A stretch of DNA of 64,000 nt from Acidovorax sp. GBBC 1281 (GTDB taxonomy: Bacteria; Pseudomonadota; Gammaproteobacteria; Burkholderiales; Burkholderiaceae_C): the NCBI RefSeq assembly GCF_028473645.1, contig NZ_CP097269.1, positions 938,001 to 1,002,000 on the forward strand, read 5' to 3'. The position numbers and the translations under genes were made by a program. The first letter of the stretch is position 1, and every line of letters starts with the position of its first letter. Below are positions 7,778-18,243 of the stretch, piece by piece. The notes beneath the pieces are model-generated. The model was not told the origin of the DNA. It saw nothing but the letters and a program-made list of their open reading frames with translations, and ran no database searches.

Positions 7778-10700
7778 ATGACATCCAACGCCCCCTCCTT
7801 CCAGATTCAGCGAGGCATGCCCATCCGCTTGCTTGCCGGCTTCTTGCTGGCGGCTTTCGCTACAGCTGTCATCGCATTGTTCACCTATCAGTCTCAACAA
7901 GAGCGTGCAGACGCTGTGGCACGCATCAATGCGGCGGTTGAATCGCTTTCGCAGATGCAGACGGTGTTGTCCGTCACCAAAGATGCGGAAACAGGGCAAC
8001 GGGGGTACTTGCTGACGGGAGAAACGCGTTACCTGCAGCCCTATTCTGCCGCCCAGGCGATCCTCAAGCCCGAAATGAGCAAGCTGCGTTCGTTGGTGCA
8101 GGGCACTCCAGACCAATTGCAAAGGTTCGATCACCTGCAGGCACTGGTGGCGCAGAAGATGGCGGAACTCGATGAAACAGTGAATTTGCGCCGCTCGGGC
8201 AATGCCGAAGGCGCGATTGAAATCGTTCGCACAGATCGTGGACGCGCCACGATGGATGCCATCCGCAATATCGTGCGCGATATGTCAGACGCCGAGCGCC
8301 AGGAGTTGGACAACCGTCGCGGGGAATGGGAGAAGGTCGCTAGTTTCGGGGCGTATTTCACATGGACCAGTTCCCTCGTCTTACTGATATTGATCCTGGC
8401 TTCTGCAGCGTTGGTGAGCGCGGACCAACGCGTGAAGGTGCGCGAAGACTGGATCAAAAGCGGATTGGTAGGTCTGGGCAACCGATTGCAGGGCGATCAT
8501 CGCTTGAGCGATCTAGGGCCTATCGTGATGGATTACCTGGCCGACTGGCTGGGCGCTCGGGTGGGCGCAGCTTACGTGTCGGAGGGCGGCGGCATATTCC
8601 AGCGCTTTGGCAGTTATGCGCTCGCTGATCCGCAGGTGGGCGCTCGGGTCTTGAGCGGGCAGGGCCTGCTGGGGCAGGTGGCCGATTCCCGCCAACTGAT
8701 GCATGTGACGGAAGTGCCGACGAACTACCTGCCGATCTCCTCGGGGGTGGGGCACGCCACGCCGGCCGAGATCGTGCTGGTGCCGGCCGTGCACAACGGC
8801 GTCGTGCATGCGGTGATCGAGTTCGGGTTCTTCCGCACGTTGCGCGATGCCGATCTGCAGTTGCTCACCCGCGCGTCGGAATTGCTCGCCACCTCCATCC
8901 GCTCGGCCATCGACCGGACCCGGCTCGAAGCCCTGCTGGAAGAAACCCAGCGCCAGGCCGAGGAATTGCAGGCCCAGCAGGAAGAGCTGCGCGTGAGCAA
9001 CGAAGAGCTCGAGCAGCAAAGCCGGGTGCTGCAGGAGTCCCAGGCCCAGATGGAAGCGCAGCAGACCGAGCTGGAGCAGAGCAACGCCCAGCTGGAAGAG
9101 CAGACGCAGCAGCTGGAGTACCAGAAGCAGCAGTTGCTGCGCGCGCAGGATGCCTTGTCGCAAAAGGCCAATGACCTGGAGCAGGCCAGCCAGTACAAGA
9201 GCGAGTTCCTGGCCAACATGAGCCATGAACTGCGCACGCCGCTCAACTCCAGCCTCATCCTGGCCAAGCTGCTCGCCGACAACAAGTCCGGCAACCTGAC
9301 GGGCGAGCAGGTCAAATATGCCCAGACCATCCATGGTGCGGGCAACGACCTGCTGTCCCTCATCAACGACATCCTTGACCTGTCCAAAATCGAAGCGGGG
9401 CAGGCCACCATCTCCATCGAGCCGATGGACGTGGCCCGCGCGGTGAACGCGTTGGTGGACCCGTTGCGGCCCGTCGCGCACGACAAGGGCCTGGCCCTGC
9501 ATTGCACGGTGGAGCCAGGCGCCCCAGCCACCTTGCAGACCGACGTGCAGCGCTTCGGCCAGGTGCTGAAGAACCTGCTGTCCAACGCCCTGAAGTTCAC
9601 CGAGCAGGGCGAGGTCTCGCTGCGCGTCTTCGGCAACGCCGACGGCACGGTGTCGTTCGCGGTCAGCGACACGGGCATCGGCATTCCCGAGCACCAGCAG
9701 GAACTGATCTTCGAGGCGTTCCGGCAGGCCGACGGCAGCACCCACCGCCGGTACGGCGGGACGGGCCTGGGACTGTCGATTTCCCGGGACCTGGCGAAAT
9801 TGCTCGGCGGCAGCATCACCGTGCGAAGCACACCGGGACAAGGCAGCATCTTCACGCTGGTGCTGCCCCTGGTGGCACCCCTGAATGCCCCGCAGGACGC
9901 GGCGCGGCCCACCGCGCAGGCCTCGCCGGCCCCCGCGGCTCCGGCGCCGGCCGGCCGCCCTGCCGGCCTGTCCGCGCCGCCGGCAGGCGGTGCGCCGACC
10001 GTGCCGCCATCCGCCGGCGCGGTGCGGCGCCCGGCGAATGCCGTGGCGGACGACCGGGACCAGCTGGCGCCCGGCCGCCGCACCATCCTGGTGGTCGAGG
10101 ATGACGTGCGTTTCGCACGCATCCTGCTGGACCTGTCGCGGGAGATGGGCTTTCAGTCCGTGATCACGCACACCGGTGGCGAAGGCCTGGCCGCGGCCCT
10201 CGAATACATGCCCAGCGCGGTCGTGCTGGACATGAACCTGCCGGACATTTCCGGCCTGGCGGTGCTCGACCAGCTCAAGCGCAACCCGGTGACGCGGCAC
10301 ATTCCGGTGCATGTCGTCTCCGTGGCCGACTACGCCCAGGAGGCCATGGGCCGGGGGGCCATCGGCTATGCGCTCAAGCCCGTCAAGCGCGACGAACTCG
10401 TGCAGGCGCTGCAGCGCATGGAGGCAAAATTCACGCAGGCCCTGCGCCGCGTGCTGGTGGTGGAGGACGACGAGCGCCAGCGCGAGAGCATGCACCACCT
10501 GCTGGCCAATGGCGATGTCGAGATCGTGGGTGCCGAGACGGCGCAGCGCGCGCTCGAACTGCTGCGCTCCAGCACGTTCGACTGCATGGTGATGGACCTG
10601 AACCTGCCCGATCTGAGCGGCTACGAGCTGCTGGAGAAGATGGCCGGCCAGGAAGAGGTGGCGTTCCCGCCCGTCATCGTCTACACCGGCCGCTCGCTGT

Positions 10701-11263
10701 CGCGCGACGAAGAGCAGCGGCTGCGGCGCTACTCCAAGTCCATCATCATCAAGGACGCCCGCTCGCCTGAGCGGCTGCTGGACGAAGTCACGCTGTTTCT
10801 GCACCAGGTGGAGTCCAAGCTGCCCGCGGACCGCCAGCAGATGCTGCAGATGGCCCGGGACCGCGAGTCCACCTTCGAGGGGCGCAACATCCTGGTGGTC
10901 GAAGACGACGTGCGCAACATCTTCGCGCTGTCCAGCGTGCTCGAGCCCACCGGTGCCAAGGTGCAGATCGCGCGCAACGGCCGCGAGGCGCTGGAGGCGC
11001 TGCAGCGTGCGCAGTCCGGCGACGCGGCCACGGTCGATCTCGTCCTGATGGACATCATGATGCCGGAGATGGACGGTTTCACCGCCATGAGCGAGATCCG
11101 TAAGCGCCCCGAATGGCGTCGCCTGCCCATCATCGCGCTCACCGCCAAGGCCATGAAGGACGACCAGGAGAAGTGCCTGGCCGCCGGCGCCAACGACTAC
11201 ATCGCCAAGCCGCTGGATGTCGAGAAACTGCTGTCGCTCGTTCGCGTGTGGATGCCCAAATGA
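7778..11263 (+). CDS. CHASE3-GAF hybrid sensor histidine kinase with three receiver domains
   Basis: A 1161-residue sensor. TM1 is at about 16-36 and a CHASE3-type extracytoplasmic helical domain includes [22 protein letters not shown]2 is at about 190-215, followed by a GAF-like domain (about 235-385) and a long Gln/Glu-rich coiled coil (about 387-470). HisKA follows with phospho-acceptor His483 ([10 protein letters not shown]), then HATPase_c (N, G1, G2 boxes visible), a Pro/Ala linker, and three receiver domains with acceptor aspartates D818, D940 and D1092. Three receivers in cis suggest a branched or multistep phosphorelay; no HPt domain is encoded in the protein. Its stop overlaps the cheR start (ATGA), so the four genes through 13849 form one operon. 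Confidence 0.93.
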   Translation: MTSNAPSFQIQRGMPIRLLAGFLLAAFATAVIALFTYQSQQERADAVARINAAVESLSQMQTVLSVTKDAETGQRGYLLTGETRYLQPYSAAQAILKPEMSKLRSLVQGTPDQLQRFDHLQALVAQKMAELDETVNLRRSGNAEGAIEIVRTDRGRATMDAIRNIVRDMSDAERQELDNRRGEWEKVASFGAYFTWTSSLVLLILILASAALVSADQRVKVREDWIKSGLVGLGNRLQGDHRLSDLGPIVMDYLADWLGARVGAAYVSEGGGIFQRFGSYALADPQVGARVLSGQGLLGQVADSRQLMHVTEVPTNYLPISSGVGHATPAEIVLVPAVHNGVVHAVIEFGFFRTLRDADLQLLTRASELLATSIRSAIDRTRLEALLEETQRQAEELQAQQEELRVSNEELEQQSRVLQESQAQMEAQQTELEQSNAQLEEQTQQLEYQKQQLLRAQDALSQKANDLEQASQYKSEFLANMSHELRTPLNSSLILAKLLADNKSGNLTGEQVKYAQTIHGAGNDLLSLINDILDLSKIEAGQATISIEPMDVARAVNALVDPLRPVAHDKGLALHCTVEPGAPATLQTDVQRFGQVLKNLLSNALKFTEQGEVSLRVFGNADGTVSFAVSDTGIGIPEHQQELIFEAFRQADGSTHRRYGGTGLGLSISRDLAKLLGGSITVRSTPGQGSIFTLVLPLVAPLNAPQDAARPTAQASPAPAAPAPAGRPAGLSAPPAGGAPTVPPSAGAVRRPANAVADDRDQLAPGRRTILVVEDDVRFARILLDLSREMGFQSVITHTGGEGLAAALEYMPSAVVLDMNLPDISGLAVLDQLKRNPVTRHIPVHVVSVADYAQEAMGRGAIGYALKPVKRDELVQALQRMEAKFTQALRRVLVVEDDERQRESMHHLLANGDVEIVGAETAQRALELLRSSTFDCMVMDLNLPDLSGYELLEKMAGQEEVAFPPVIVYTGRSLSRDEEQRLRRYSKSIIIKDARSPERLLDEVTLFLHQVESKLPADRQQMLQMARDRESTFEGRNILVVEDDVRNIFALSSVLEPTGAKVQIARNGREALEALQRAQSGDAATVDLVLMDIMMPEMDGFTAMSEIRKRPEWRRLPIIALTAKAMKDDQEKCLAAGANDYIAKPLDVEKLLSLVRVWMPK

Positions 11264-12114
11264 GCGAAGACCCGGCGGCGCAGCAGCAGCGAAAGAAGAC
11301 GTTCGACATCGAGCAGCACCTGCTGGTCGAGGCCATCTACCGGCGCTACCACTACGACTTTCGCGGGTATGCGCAGGCCTCGCTCAAGCGCCGCCTGCAG
11401 ACAGCGCTCACACGGTTCCATTGCCGCACGGTCTCGCAATTGCAGCATCTGATCCTGCACGACCCGGAAGTGTTTCCCGCCATGCTGGAATACCTCACGG
11501 TCCAGGTGAGCGAGATGTTCCGCGACCCGACGTACTTTCGCGCACTGCGCGAGACCGTGGTGCCGGTGCTGCGCACCTACCCGTCGCTCAAGATCTGGGT
11601 GGCGGGCTGCAGCACGGGCGAGGAGGTGTATTCGCTGGCCATCCTGCTGCGGGAGGAGGGGCTGCTGGAGCGCACCCTGATCTATGCCACCGACATCAAC
11701 GCCAACGCCCTGCAGAAGGCCGAGGCGGGCATCTACGCCATCGAGCGCGTGCCGGCCTTCACCGAAAACCACGCCAGGTCGGGCGGGCGCACCTCCCTGT
11801 CGGAGCACTACACCGCCGCCTACGGGCGCGTGGTGCTCGACAAGAGCCTGCGCAAGCACATCGTGTTCTCGGACCACAGCCTGGCCACCGACAGCGTGTT
11901 CGCCGAAGTGCAGCTCGTGTCCTGCCGCAACGTGCTGATCTATTTCGACCGCGACCTGCAGGACCGCGCGCTGGGTCTGTTCCGCGATGCGCTGTGCCGC
12001 AAGGGCTTTCTCGGGCTGGGGTCGAAGGAGTCGCTGCGCTTTTCTTCGCATGCCGGGGAGTTCGAAGAGCTCGTGCCGCAGGACCGCCTGTACCAGAAGA
12101 AGGGTGGGGCATGA
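11260..12114 (+). CDS. CheR-type protein-glutamate O-methyltransferase
   Basis: A 284-residue SAM-dependent methyltransferase of the chemoreceptor-methylating family. The N-terminal all-alpha CheR domain ([24 protein letters not shown]) includes the [19 protein letters not shown] [11 protein letters not shown]. The SAM-binding motif is [33 protein letters not shown] is the classical CheR signature. ATG 11260 overlaps the kinase stop as ATGA; an in-frame Met further upstream lies inside the kinase gene and is rejected. There is no chemoreceptor nearby, so the target is probably a cytoplasmic signalling partner in this operon rather than the flagellar array (inference). Confidence 0.93.
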   Translation: MSEDPAAQQQRKKTFDIEQHLLVEAIYRRYHYDFRGYAQASLKRRLQTALTRFHCRTVSQLQHLILHDPEVFPAMLEYLTVQVSEMFRDPTYFRALRETVVPVLRTYPSLKIWVAGCSTGEEVYSLAILLREEGLLERTLIYATDINANALQKAEAGIYAIERVPAFTENHARSGGRTSLSEHYTAAYGRVVLDKSLRKHIVFSDHSLATDSVFAEVQLVSCRNVLIYFDRDLQDRALGLFRDALCRKGFLGLGSKESLRFSSHAGEFEELVPQDRLYQKKGGA

Positions 12115-12698
12115 GCGACCGCATCCGCCCGCAGGCGGTGGTGATCGGCGGCTCCGCGGGGAGCATCGAAGCGCTCTCGGTCCTGTTGCCGGCGCTGCCG
12201 TCCGGTCTGCGGGCCGCGGTCTTCGTGGTGCTGCACCTGCCGCGCGAGCGGCCCAGCCTGCTGTGCGAAATCTTCCAGCCCAGCTGCGCCGTGCCTTTGC
12301 GCGAAGCCCAGGACAAGGAGCCGGTCGAGCCCGGGACCGTGTACTTCGCGCCGCCGGACTACCATCTGCTGATCGATGGCGGGCCTTCGCTGGCGCTGTC
12401 CGTGGACGATCCGGTGCATTTTTCGCGTCCGTCCATCGATGTGCTGTTCGAATCCGCGGCGGACGCGTATGGTGAGCGCTTGCTTGGCATCCTGCTGTCG
12501 GGTGCCAACAGCGACGGGGCGCAAGGATTGGCGGCCGTGCAGGCCGCGGGGGGCACCACGGTCGTGCAGGACCCGGACAGCGCCCCCGTGCCCTTCATGC
12601 CCGAAGCCGCGATGAGCGCCTGCACGCCCGGCCATGTTCTTTCCCCGCAGCGCATCGCTTCGCTGCTAGAGACCCTGTTCCATCGGAGAGCTTCTTGA
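12111..12698 (+). CDS. CheB-type protein-glutamate methylesterase, receiver-less
   Basis: A 195-residue stand-alone CheB catalytic domain that would reverse CheR methylation or deamidate Gln. The catalytic triad positions are visible: Ser in GGSAGS (about residue 13), His in VVLHLP (about 40) and Asp in SGANSDGAQG (about 130). The usual N-terminal receiver domain is missing, so activity must be controlled by something other than direct phosphorylation. Start ATG 12111 overlaps the cheR stop, and the end overlaps the TTG start of the next gene. Confidence 0.92.
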   Translation: MSDRIRPQAVVIGGSAGSIEALSVLLPALPSGLRAAVFVVLHLPRERPSLLCEIFQPSCAVPLREAQDKEPVEPGTVYFAPPDYHLLIDGGPSLALSVDDPVHFSRPSIDVLFESAADAYGERLLGILLSGANSDGAQGLAAVQAAGGTTVVQDPDSAPVPFMPEAAMSACTPGHVLSPQRIASLLETLFHRRAS

Positions 12699-13849
12699 TA
12701 CCCGCCCCCATCCCGCCGTCCCCCGTGCGCACTGCCCCGGTGAAGTGCCTGATCGTCGACGACGTGGAGGAAAACCTGATCGCCCTGGAGGCCTTGCTGC
12801 AGCGCGACGACGTGCAGATCCTCAAGGCCGCTTCGGGCTCCGAGGCCCTGGAACTGCTCCTCGTGCACACTGACGTGGCTCTGGCGCTGCTGGACGTGCA
12901 GATGCCCGAGATGAACGGCTTCGAGCTGGCCGAGTTGATCCGCGGCAGCGAGCGCACCCGCCATGTGCCGCTCATCTTCATGACGGCGGGCTCGCGCGAC
13001 CAGAACTGGCAGTTCAAGGGCTACGAGACCGGCGCGGTGGACTTTCTCTACAAGCCCATCGATCCGCACGTGCTGGTGAACAAGGCCAACGTGTTCTTCG
13101 ACCTGCAAAAGCAGAAGGTGGCCCTGGCGCGCGAACTGCAGGAACGCACCGAAGCCCTTCGGGTGAACGAGATGTTCATGGCCGTCCTGAGCCATGACCT
13201 GCGGGGGCCGCTGAGCGCCCTCCTGGCGAGCGCGCTGGTGCTGCAGCGGCCGCAGGAGCCCGACAAGGTGCAGACCATCGCCGGCAAGATGCAGTCGAGC
13301 GCGCAGCGCATGGGCCGCATGATCGAGGACCTGCTGGATGTGACGCGGGCGCGCCAGTCCGGCGGGCTGCCCGTGAAGACCGGGCCCGCCGACCTGGGCG
13401 AGCTGGTGCAGCGTCCGGTGAACGAACTGCACGTCAGCCACCCCGACCGGACCATCGAGGTCACGCAAAAGGGCAACCTGACGGGCCAGTGGGATGCCGA
13501 GCGCCTGTGCCAGGTGGCGGCCAACCTCCTGGGCAATGCCATTCACCATGGCGATGCGGCCGAGCCGGTGCAGGTGACGCTGGACGGCACGGCGGCCGAC
13601 CGGGTGGAACTCACCGTGCGCAATACCGGGACGATCCCCCCGGCACTGGTGCCCCACCTGTTCGATCCGTTCCGGGGGCGGGAGCGCGAGCCGGGGCAGC
13701 ACCAGGGGCTGGGGCTGGGCCTCTACATCGTGCACCAGATCGTGCAGCGCCATGGCGGCCGCATCGACGTCTGCTCGCGCGAGGGCCACACGGCCTTCCA
13801 TGTGCAGTTGCCCCGCCAACCGGCCGCGGCCCGGCCCGCAGCGCGCTAA
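12695..13849 (+). CDS. response regulator / histidine kinase hybrid (REC-HisKA-HATPase)
   Basis: A 384-residue soluble protein. The N-terminal receiver (residues about 15-135) has acceptor Asp in LLDVQMPEMNG and switch Lys in YKPID. HisKA follows with phospho-His in VLSHDLRGPLSALLA, then HATPase_c with an N box (ANLLGNAIHHGD) and a GLGLGLYIV G2 box. The start is TTG at 12695, overlapping the cheB stop as TTGA and preceded by a GGAGAG ribosome site at 12685-12690. A receiver N-terminal to a kinase suggests it takes phosphate from the upstream hybrid kinase and passes on or modulates the signal. Confidence 0.9.
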   Translation: MIPAPIPPSPVRTAPVKCLIVDDVEENLIALEALLQRDDVQILKAASGSEALELLLVHTDVALALLDVQMPEMNGFELAELIRGSERTRHVPLIFMTAGSRDQNWQFKGYETGAVDFLYKPIDPHVLVNKANVFFDLQKQKVALARELQERTEALRVNEMFMAVLSHDLRGPLSALLASALVLQRPQEPDKVQTIAGKMQSSAQRMGRMIEDLLDVTRARQSGGLPVKTGPADLGELVQRPVNELHVSHPDRTIEVTQKGNLTGQWDAERLCQVAANLLGNAIHHGDAAEPVQVTLDGTAADRVELTVRNTGTIPPALVPHLFDPFRGREREPGQHQGLGLGLYIVHQIVQRHGGRIDVCSREGHTAFHVQLPRQPAAARPAAR

Positions 13850-13943
13850 TCCCTGCGCCACGGGCCACACGCGGTCTGGGCCGGCTTCAGTGAGTGTTGG
13901 GATCTATTGGCGTGGCTGCGGCGGCTGCGCCGCCAGAAGAACG

Positions 13944-13971
13944 AAAAAAAGGGGGCACGAAGCCCCCCTTT
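13944..13971. terminator. bidirectional rho-independent terminator
   Basis: Stem GGGGGC (13951-13956) and GCCCCC (from 13962), flanked by an A run on the left and TTT on the right, between two convergent genes. It can serve both the signalling operon and the opposite response-regulator gene. Confidence 0.7.
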
Positions 13972-13992
13972 CACTGTGGCGATGCTCTGCGG

Positions 13993-14385
13993 TCAGGCAG
14001 GGTGATTGGAGCTGGATCCGCGCAGTTGATCGCGGATCGAATCCATGAGCTCTTCCAGCTCTTCCAGCTCGAACGGCTTGAGCAGCGCACGCACATTGGG
14101 GCCCAGGGCATTCAGGCCGTGGCCGAACTGGTAGCCCGAGCACAGCACGATCCAGCGCTGCGGATTTTCCGCCACCAGCTGGCGACACAGGTCGGTACCC
14201 GACATGCCGGGCAGGCTGACGTCGGTGACGACCAGATCGTAGGCGCCCTGCGCATCCAGCTTCAGCGCCTCTTCGGCGGTGGCGCACAGCGACACCTCCC
14301 GGTCGTCCCCCTCCAGCAGCATGCCGATGGTCTCGCGGAGTTCCGCGTTGTCCTCAACGTAAAGGATGCGCAAGGGAGGGGTCAT
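13993..14385 (-). CDS. single-domain response regulator
   Basis: A 130-residue CheY-like receiver with no output domain. The acidic pocket is VEDN near residues 10-13, the phospho-acceptor is D55 in VVTDVSLPG, and the conserved Lys lies in LLKPFE. It probably shuttles phosphate for the neighbouring hybrid kinases, which converge on it, though that pairing is inference. ATG 14385 is preferred to an upstream in-frame ATG at 14517 because the added 44 residues (Arg/Pro-rich) have no receiver character and overlap the catalase end. Confidence 0.85.
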   Translation of the reverse strand: MTPPLRILYVEDNAELRETIGMLLEGDDREVSLCATAEEALKLDAQGAYDLVVTDVSLPGMSGTDLCRQLVAENPQRWIVLCSGYQFGHGLNALGPNVRALLKPFELEELEELMDSIRDQLRGSSSNHPA

Positions 14386-14480
14386 GCTGTGGTCGGTCCG
14401 GTCGAGCGGTCTGTGAAGGTCTCCGGCTGGCGGTCGCGCGTCAGTGGAAAACGGGGTGGAGGGGTGGGCCAGCGCTTGCA

Positions 14481-16601
14481 TCATGCCAGCGTGCGCACGG
14501 AAGTTTCGCGCGCCCATTGTCGCGTGGTGGCCGCTTGAATGAAAGCAGCGGTCTCAGCGGGGTCCACCACGCCGGCGTCCGGCTGGATGCCCGCGGCCTT
14601 CAGGATCGGCTGCGAACCCTTGCACGCGGCGATGGCCTTGAGGTGGCCGAAGGCGTCGCGGAACCAGTCCACGGCGGCGGCTTCGCGCGACAGTTGCTCG
14701 CCCGCCTCGGGCGAAAGGACCGAGGCCACCGCATCGAACACCGTGGAGGGCGTGCCGGCCAATTGGCCATCGGCCGGCAGGCGCGAGCCATCCGCGAGCA
14801 CGGCGCCGCCCACCTTCGGGGCCACGATCTTCACCGTGGCGCCGGCCTTTTCCGCCGCCTTGCGCAGCGCGGCGATGGGTGCGGCGGCCGAACCGTCGGC
14901 CACCAGGATGCCCACGCAGCGACCCTCCAGGGTGGGCTTCATGCGGTCGATGATGCGCAGCGCGGGCGACAGCGGCAGGTCCTGCACGGCCGCAGCGGCA
15001 GGGAACGGCTCGGGGAGCTCCGGCATGCCCAGGCCATCGGCCACGCGGCCGGCCAGGCTGTCATCCACATTGCGCAGCTGCGCCACCACGGCCGTCCGCA
15101 CGGCGGGCGTCTCGACCTTGGACAGCTCGAACACCAGCGCCGATGCCATGTGGGCCTGCTCCAGCGGGCTCTGGCTGCGAAAGAACATGCGCGCCTGGCT
15201 GTAGTGGTCGGCAAAGCTCTCGGGCCGCACGCGGCCCTTGGAGCCGCCATCGGCCACTTCGGCGAAATGCCGCGTGCCCTGCGCCAGCGAGGCGCGCGGG
15301 CTGTCTCCGAGCAGGCTGCTCGGCTCATAGGCCACACGGCCCTTGGGCACCTGCATCTGCATGTGGCCGTCGCGCTGCATGTTGTGGAAGGGGCACTTGG
15401 GCGCGTTGATCGGGATCTGCACGAAGTTCGGGCTGCCCAGGCGCGACAGCTGCGTGTCCAGGTACGAGAAGAGGCGGCCCTGCAGCAGCGGGTCGTTGGA
15501 GAAGTCGATGCCCGGCGGCACGTTGGCAGGGCAGAACGCCACCTGCTCGGTCTCGGCGAAGAAGTTGTCGGGCCAGCGGTTGAGCACCATGCGGCCGATC
15601 ATCTTGAGCGGCACCAGCTCTTCGGGGATGAGCTTGGTGGGGTCCAGATGATCGAAAGGAAACGCCTCGGCCTCTTCCTCGGTGAACAACTGCACGCCCA
15701 GTTCCCACTCGGGGAAGCTGCCGGCCTGGATGGACTCGAACAGGTCGCGGCGATGGAAATCGTTGTCCGCCGCCTGCAGCTTCAAAGCCTCGTCCCACAC
15801 GGTGGACTGGATGCCCAGCTTGGGGCGCCAGTGGAACTTCACGAACGTGCTCTGGCCTTCTGCGTCGAGCAGCCGGAAGGAATGCACGCCGAAGCCTTCC
15901 ATGGTGCGCAGGCTGCGCGGGATGGTGCGGTCGCTCATGGCCCACATGATCATGTGCATGGCCTCGGGCATCAGCGAGATGAAATCCCAGAACGTGTCGT
16001 GCGCGCTGGCCGCCTGCGGAAAGCCGCGGTCGGGCTCCATCTTCACGGCATGCACCAGGTCGGGAAACTTCATCGCATCCTGGATGAAGAACACCGGGAT
16101 GTTGTTGCCCACCAGGTCCCAGTTGCCTTCTTCGGTGTAGAACTTGACGGCGAAGCCGCGCACATCGCGCGGGGTGTCCACCGAGCCAGCGCCGCCGGCC
16201 ACGGTCGAGAAACGGCAAAACAGCGGCGTCTGCTTGCCCGCCTCGGTGAGGATGCGGGCGGTGGTGTATTTAGACAGCGATTCGGTCAACTCGAAGAAGC
16301 CGTGCGCGGCGGTGCCACGGGCATGCACGATGCGTTCGGGAATGCGCTCGTGGTCGAAATGCGTGATCTTTTCGCGGAGGATGAAGTCCTCCAGCAGCGT
16401 GGGGCCACGGGGCGTGGACCGCAGCGAATTCTGGTTGTCCCCGACCGGAATGCCCTGCTGGGTGGTGAGCACCGGGTGGGCGCCTCCGGCCTGCTGCTGC
16501 AACTCGCCCCCAGTGCCGCGCAGTTCTTCGCCTTCGTGGGCCTTGGACGGGGGGGCGGAGGCCTTTTTCACGGGACGTTGAACTGCGGGTGCTTTTGCCA
16601 T
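14481..16601 (-). CDS. katE: large-subunit monofunctional catalase (HPII/KatE type)
   Basis: A 706-residue haem catalase converting hydrogen peroxide to water and oxygen. The catalytic His is in RIVHARG (about H93), the catalytic Asn is in [14 protein letters not shown], and the proximal haem Tyr is in RLFSYLDTQ. The extra C-terminal flavodoxin/DJ-1-like domain (from about 545, [13 protein letters not shown]) marks the large-subunit clade. The N-terminus is Lys/Ala/Pro-rich. Start 16601 has a well-spaced AAAGG ribosome site; a longer in-frame extension to 16826 is rejected. It is divergent from the transglutaminase gene. Confidence 0.95.
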   Translation of the reverse strand: MAKAPAVQRPVKKASAPPSKAHEGEELRGTGGELQQQAGGAHPVLTTQQGIPVGDNQNSLRSTPRGPTLLEDFILREKITHFDHERIPERIVHARGTAAHGFFELTESLSKYTTARILTEAGKQTPLFCRFSTVAGGAGSVDTPRDVRGFAVKFYTEEGNWDLVGNNIPVFFIQDAMKFPDLVHAVKMEPDRGFPQAASAHDTFWDFISLMPEAMHMIMWAMSDRTIPRSLRTMEGFGVHSFRLLDAEGQSTFVKFHWRPKLGIQSTVWDEALKLQAADNDFHRRDLFESIQAGSFPEWELGVQLFTEEEAEAFPFDHLDPTKLIPEELVPLKMIGRMVLNRWPDNFFAETEQVAFCPANVPPGIDFSNDPLLQGRLFSYLDTQLSRLGSPNFVQIPINAPKCPFHNMQRDGHMQMQVPKGRVAYEPSSLLGDSPRASLAQGTRHFAEVADGGSKGRVRPESFADHYSQARMFFRSQSPLEQAHMASALVFELSKVETPAVRTAVVAQLRNVDDSLAGRVADGLGMPELPEPFPAAAAVQDLPLSPALRIIDRMKPTLEGRCVGILVADGSAAAPIAALRKAAEKAGATVKIVAPKVGGAVLADGSRLPADGQLAGTPSTVFDAVASVLSPEAGEQLSREAAAVDWFRDAFGHLKAIAACKGSQPILKAAGIQPDAGVVDPAETAAFIQAATTRQWARETSVRTLA

Positions 16602-16867
16602 GGGGGCCTTTTGGTTGATTACCGTGGGACCGCCGATCTTTTGCCGTGCAGGGGGACACCGGTGTAGGACAAGCCCGCGTCGGCCGAACTGCCCGCAGGG
16701 CGGATCATCGCGGTACCTGCCGTGGGGGCTGGCACTTCGATGCGCTCTCCACTGACAAGGCGCGCTCGCGATGGGACACATACTCCAGCAGCGTCTGGTG
16801 CGGCATCGATCAGGTTCCTGACCCACCAGACGCAGGCCCTTTCCCCTCTACCACCACGGCAGGCCCC

Positions 16868-17812
16868 ATGATCCGAATGAAACTCCAGTTGGAGTTGGAG
16901 TACGCGGTAGGCGATCCCGGCGCTGACTTCGTCTTCAACATCCACGCAGCGCAGACGCATTGCCAGACCGTTCAGGACGAGAACCTGGTCATCAGCCAGG
17001 ACATTCCGACGCACTTGCACACCGATCCCGCCACGGGCACCCGCTGCCTGCGGCTGCACGCCGAACCCGGGCCGCTCACGCTGGCCTACACCGCGACGGT
17101 GGACCTGAACCACCACACCGCCGATCCGGCGCTCATTCCCGAGGTTGGCGTTCGCCACCTGCCCGACGATGTCGTGGGCTACATCTTCCCCAGCCGCTAC
17201 TGCCAGTCGGACCGGCTGGCCACGCTGGCCTTTCGTGAATTCGGGCACCTGTGGCAGGGCTACAGCCGCGTGCAGGCCATTTGCGACTGGGTGCGCAACC
17301 ACGTGGCCTTCCGCTCCAACACCTCCAATTCGACCACCTCGGCTGTGGACACGTTCGTCGAACGCGTCGGCGTCTGCCGCGACTTCGCCCACTTGATGAT
17401 CGCGCTGTGCCGGGCGGTGAACATTCCCGCGCGCATCGCCACCGGCACCGACTACGGCGCCGACCCGGCGCTGGGCCCGCCGGACTTTCACGCCTACGTC
17501 GAGGCCTATCTCGGCGACCGCTGGTACCTGTTCGATCCGTCGGGCACGGCCATTCCCATGGGTATGCTGCGCCTGGCCACCGGCCGGGATGCCGCGGACG
17601 TGGCCTTTGCCACCATCTTCGGCAGCGTGCAGTCGCAGCCGCCCAAGATCCGAGCCTGGGCCGTGCAGGACCCGTCGCGGGGCTTTCAGTTGCCGCAGCA
17701 CTCGTCCCTGGCCCTGTCCACCGACGCGCCGCAGAACTCGGGCGCATCGCCCGTGATGTCCGGTGGGCGCAGCGATTCGGCCCCTGGCGGCCGCTCGGTG
17801 ATGGCCGGCTGA
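16868..17812 (+). CDS. transglutaminase-like cysteine protease family protein
   Basis: A 314-residue protein with an N-terminal beta-sandwich typical of bacterial transglutaminase N domains, followed by the papain-like core. The triad is Cys in RVGVCRDFAHL, His in PPDFHAYVEAYL and Asp in YLFDPSGTA. There is no signal peptide, so it is likely cytoplasmic. The C-terminal 60 residues are low-complexity Ser/Gly-rich. The first ATG after the intergenic region (16868) is chosen; MKLQLE nine bases later is an alternative. Substrate unknown. Confidence 0.85.
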   Translation: MIRMKLQLELEYAVGDPGADFVFNIHAAQTHCQTVQDENLVISQDIPTHLHTDPATGTRCLRLHAEPGPLTLAYTATVDLNHHTADPALIPEVGVRHLPDDVVGYIFPSRYCQSDRLATLAFREFGHLWQGYSRVQAICDWVRNHVAFRSNTSNSTTSAVDTFVERVGVCRDFAHLMIALCRAVNIPARIATGTDYGADPALGPPDFHAYVEAYLGDRWYLFDPSGTAIPMGMLRLATGRDAADVAFATIFGSVQSQPPKIRAWAVQDPSRGFQLPQHSSLALSTDAPQNSGASPVMSGGRSDSAPGGRSVMAG

Positions 17813-17931
17813 AGCCTTCGGTTTGGGAGCGCAGCGGCGCCCGCCGGCCCGCGTGCGCGCCATGCCTGCGGGGCATCGCTCGCCTGCCGCGGGCATGCGG
17901 CACCCCATGGTGACCATGAAAGTGGCACGAC

Positions 17932-17976
17932 GCCCTAGTACTGATTGCTCTGTTTGCTATATATTTTGTAGCAATC
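17932..17976. repeat. dispersed palindromic repeat, copy A
   Basis: Contains GCCCTAGTACTGATTG (17932-17947) followed by the inverted repeat TTGCTA...TAGCAA (17954-17974). The same two modules recur at 22624, 31815 and 48580. It is AT-rich against a GC-rich background. Confidence 0.75.
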
Positions 17977-18038
17977 ATGCATCTCGGCGTTGATGCGCTG
18001 ACGGCTTCCCCGTGTCCGGCGCACAGGCCCGGAGCTGC

Positions 18039-18100
18039 TTCGCCAGGCGGCATGCCACTTCGGGTGAATCCCCCCTTTCCGTTCCCCGCGAGGTTGGAAT
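18039..18100 (+). promoter_or_regulatory. candidate plant-inducible promoter (PIP/hrpII box) and -10
   Basis: TTCGC at 18039-18043, exactly 15 bases, then TTCGG at 18059-18063. This is a perfect match to TTCGB-N15-TTCGB, the site bound by HrpX/HrpB-type AraC activators of type III secretion in Xanthomonas, Ralstonia and plant-pathogenic Acidovorax. A -10-like TGGAAT (18095-18100) lies 31 bases downstream, in the usual 30-32 window, though it does not fit YANNNT at its second base. A match of this kind is expected about once by chance in a window this size, so placement, not the match alone, is the argument. Confidence 0.5.
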
Positions 18101-18243
18101 GCAGCCTCACGGAGAGGTGGCCCGGACCCTGCTGCACGGGGACCGGGATCAGGCACAGGGCGCACAGGGGCGGGACACCGGCCTCGGTCGGCGTGCGTGT
18201 GCGAAACCTTTCTTTCGCCACCCTGCCACGCCGAGTGCCTGTC

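Larger units (their letters stand above)
17813..18243. other. 431-bp intergenic region with palindromic repeat and PIP-type promoter
   Basis: There is no convincing protein gene between the transglutaminase stop and ATG 18244. It holds GC-rich inverted repeats just after 17840 (possible termination signal), one copy of the dispersed palindromic repeat (17932-17976), and the candidate HrpX/HrpB-type promoter (18039-18100). The frame of the next gene is open through part of it, but the promoter position argues that translation starts later. Confidence 0.6.

Noticed and set aside
8513..10804. Minus-strand open frame over the hybrid kinase
   Set aside because: Leu/Gln-rich antisense of a coiled coil and receiver domains.
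14517..16667. Long plus-strand open frame (over 700 codons) across the catalase gene
   Set aside because: Antisense to a complete catalase with all catalytic residues; its translation is low-complexity His/Arg/Gly/Leu without domains.
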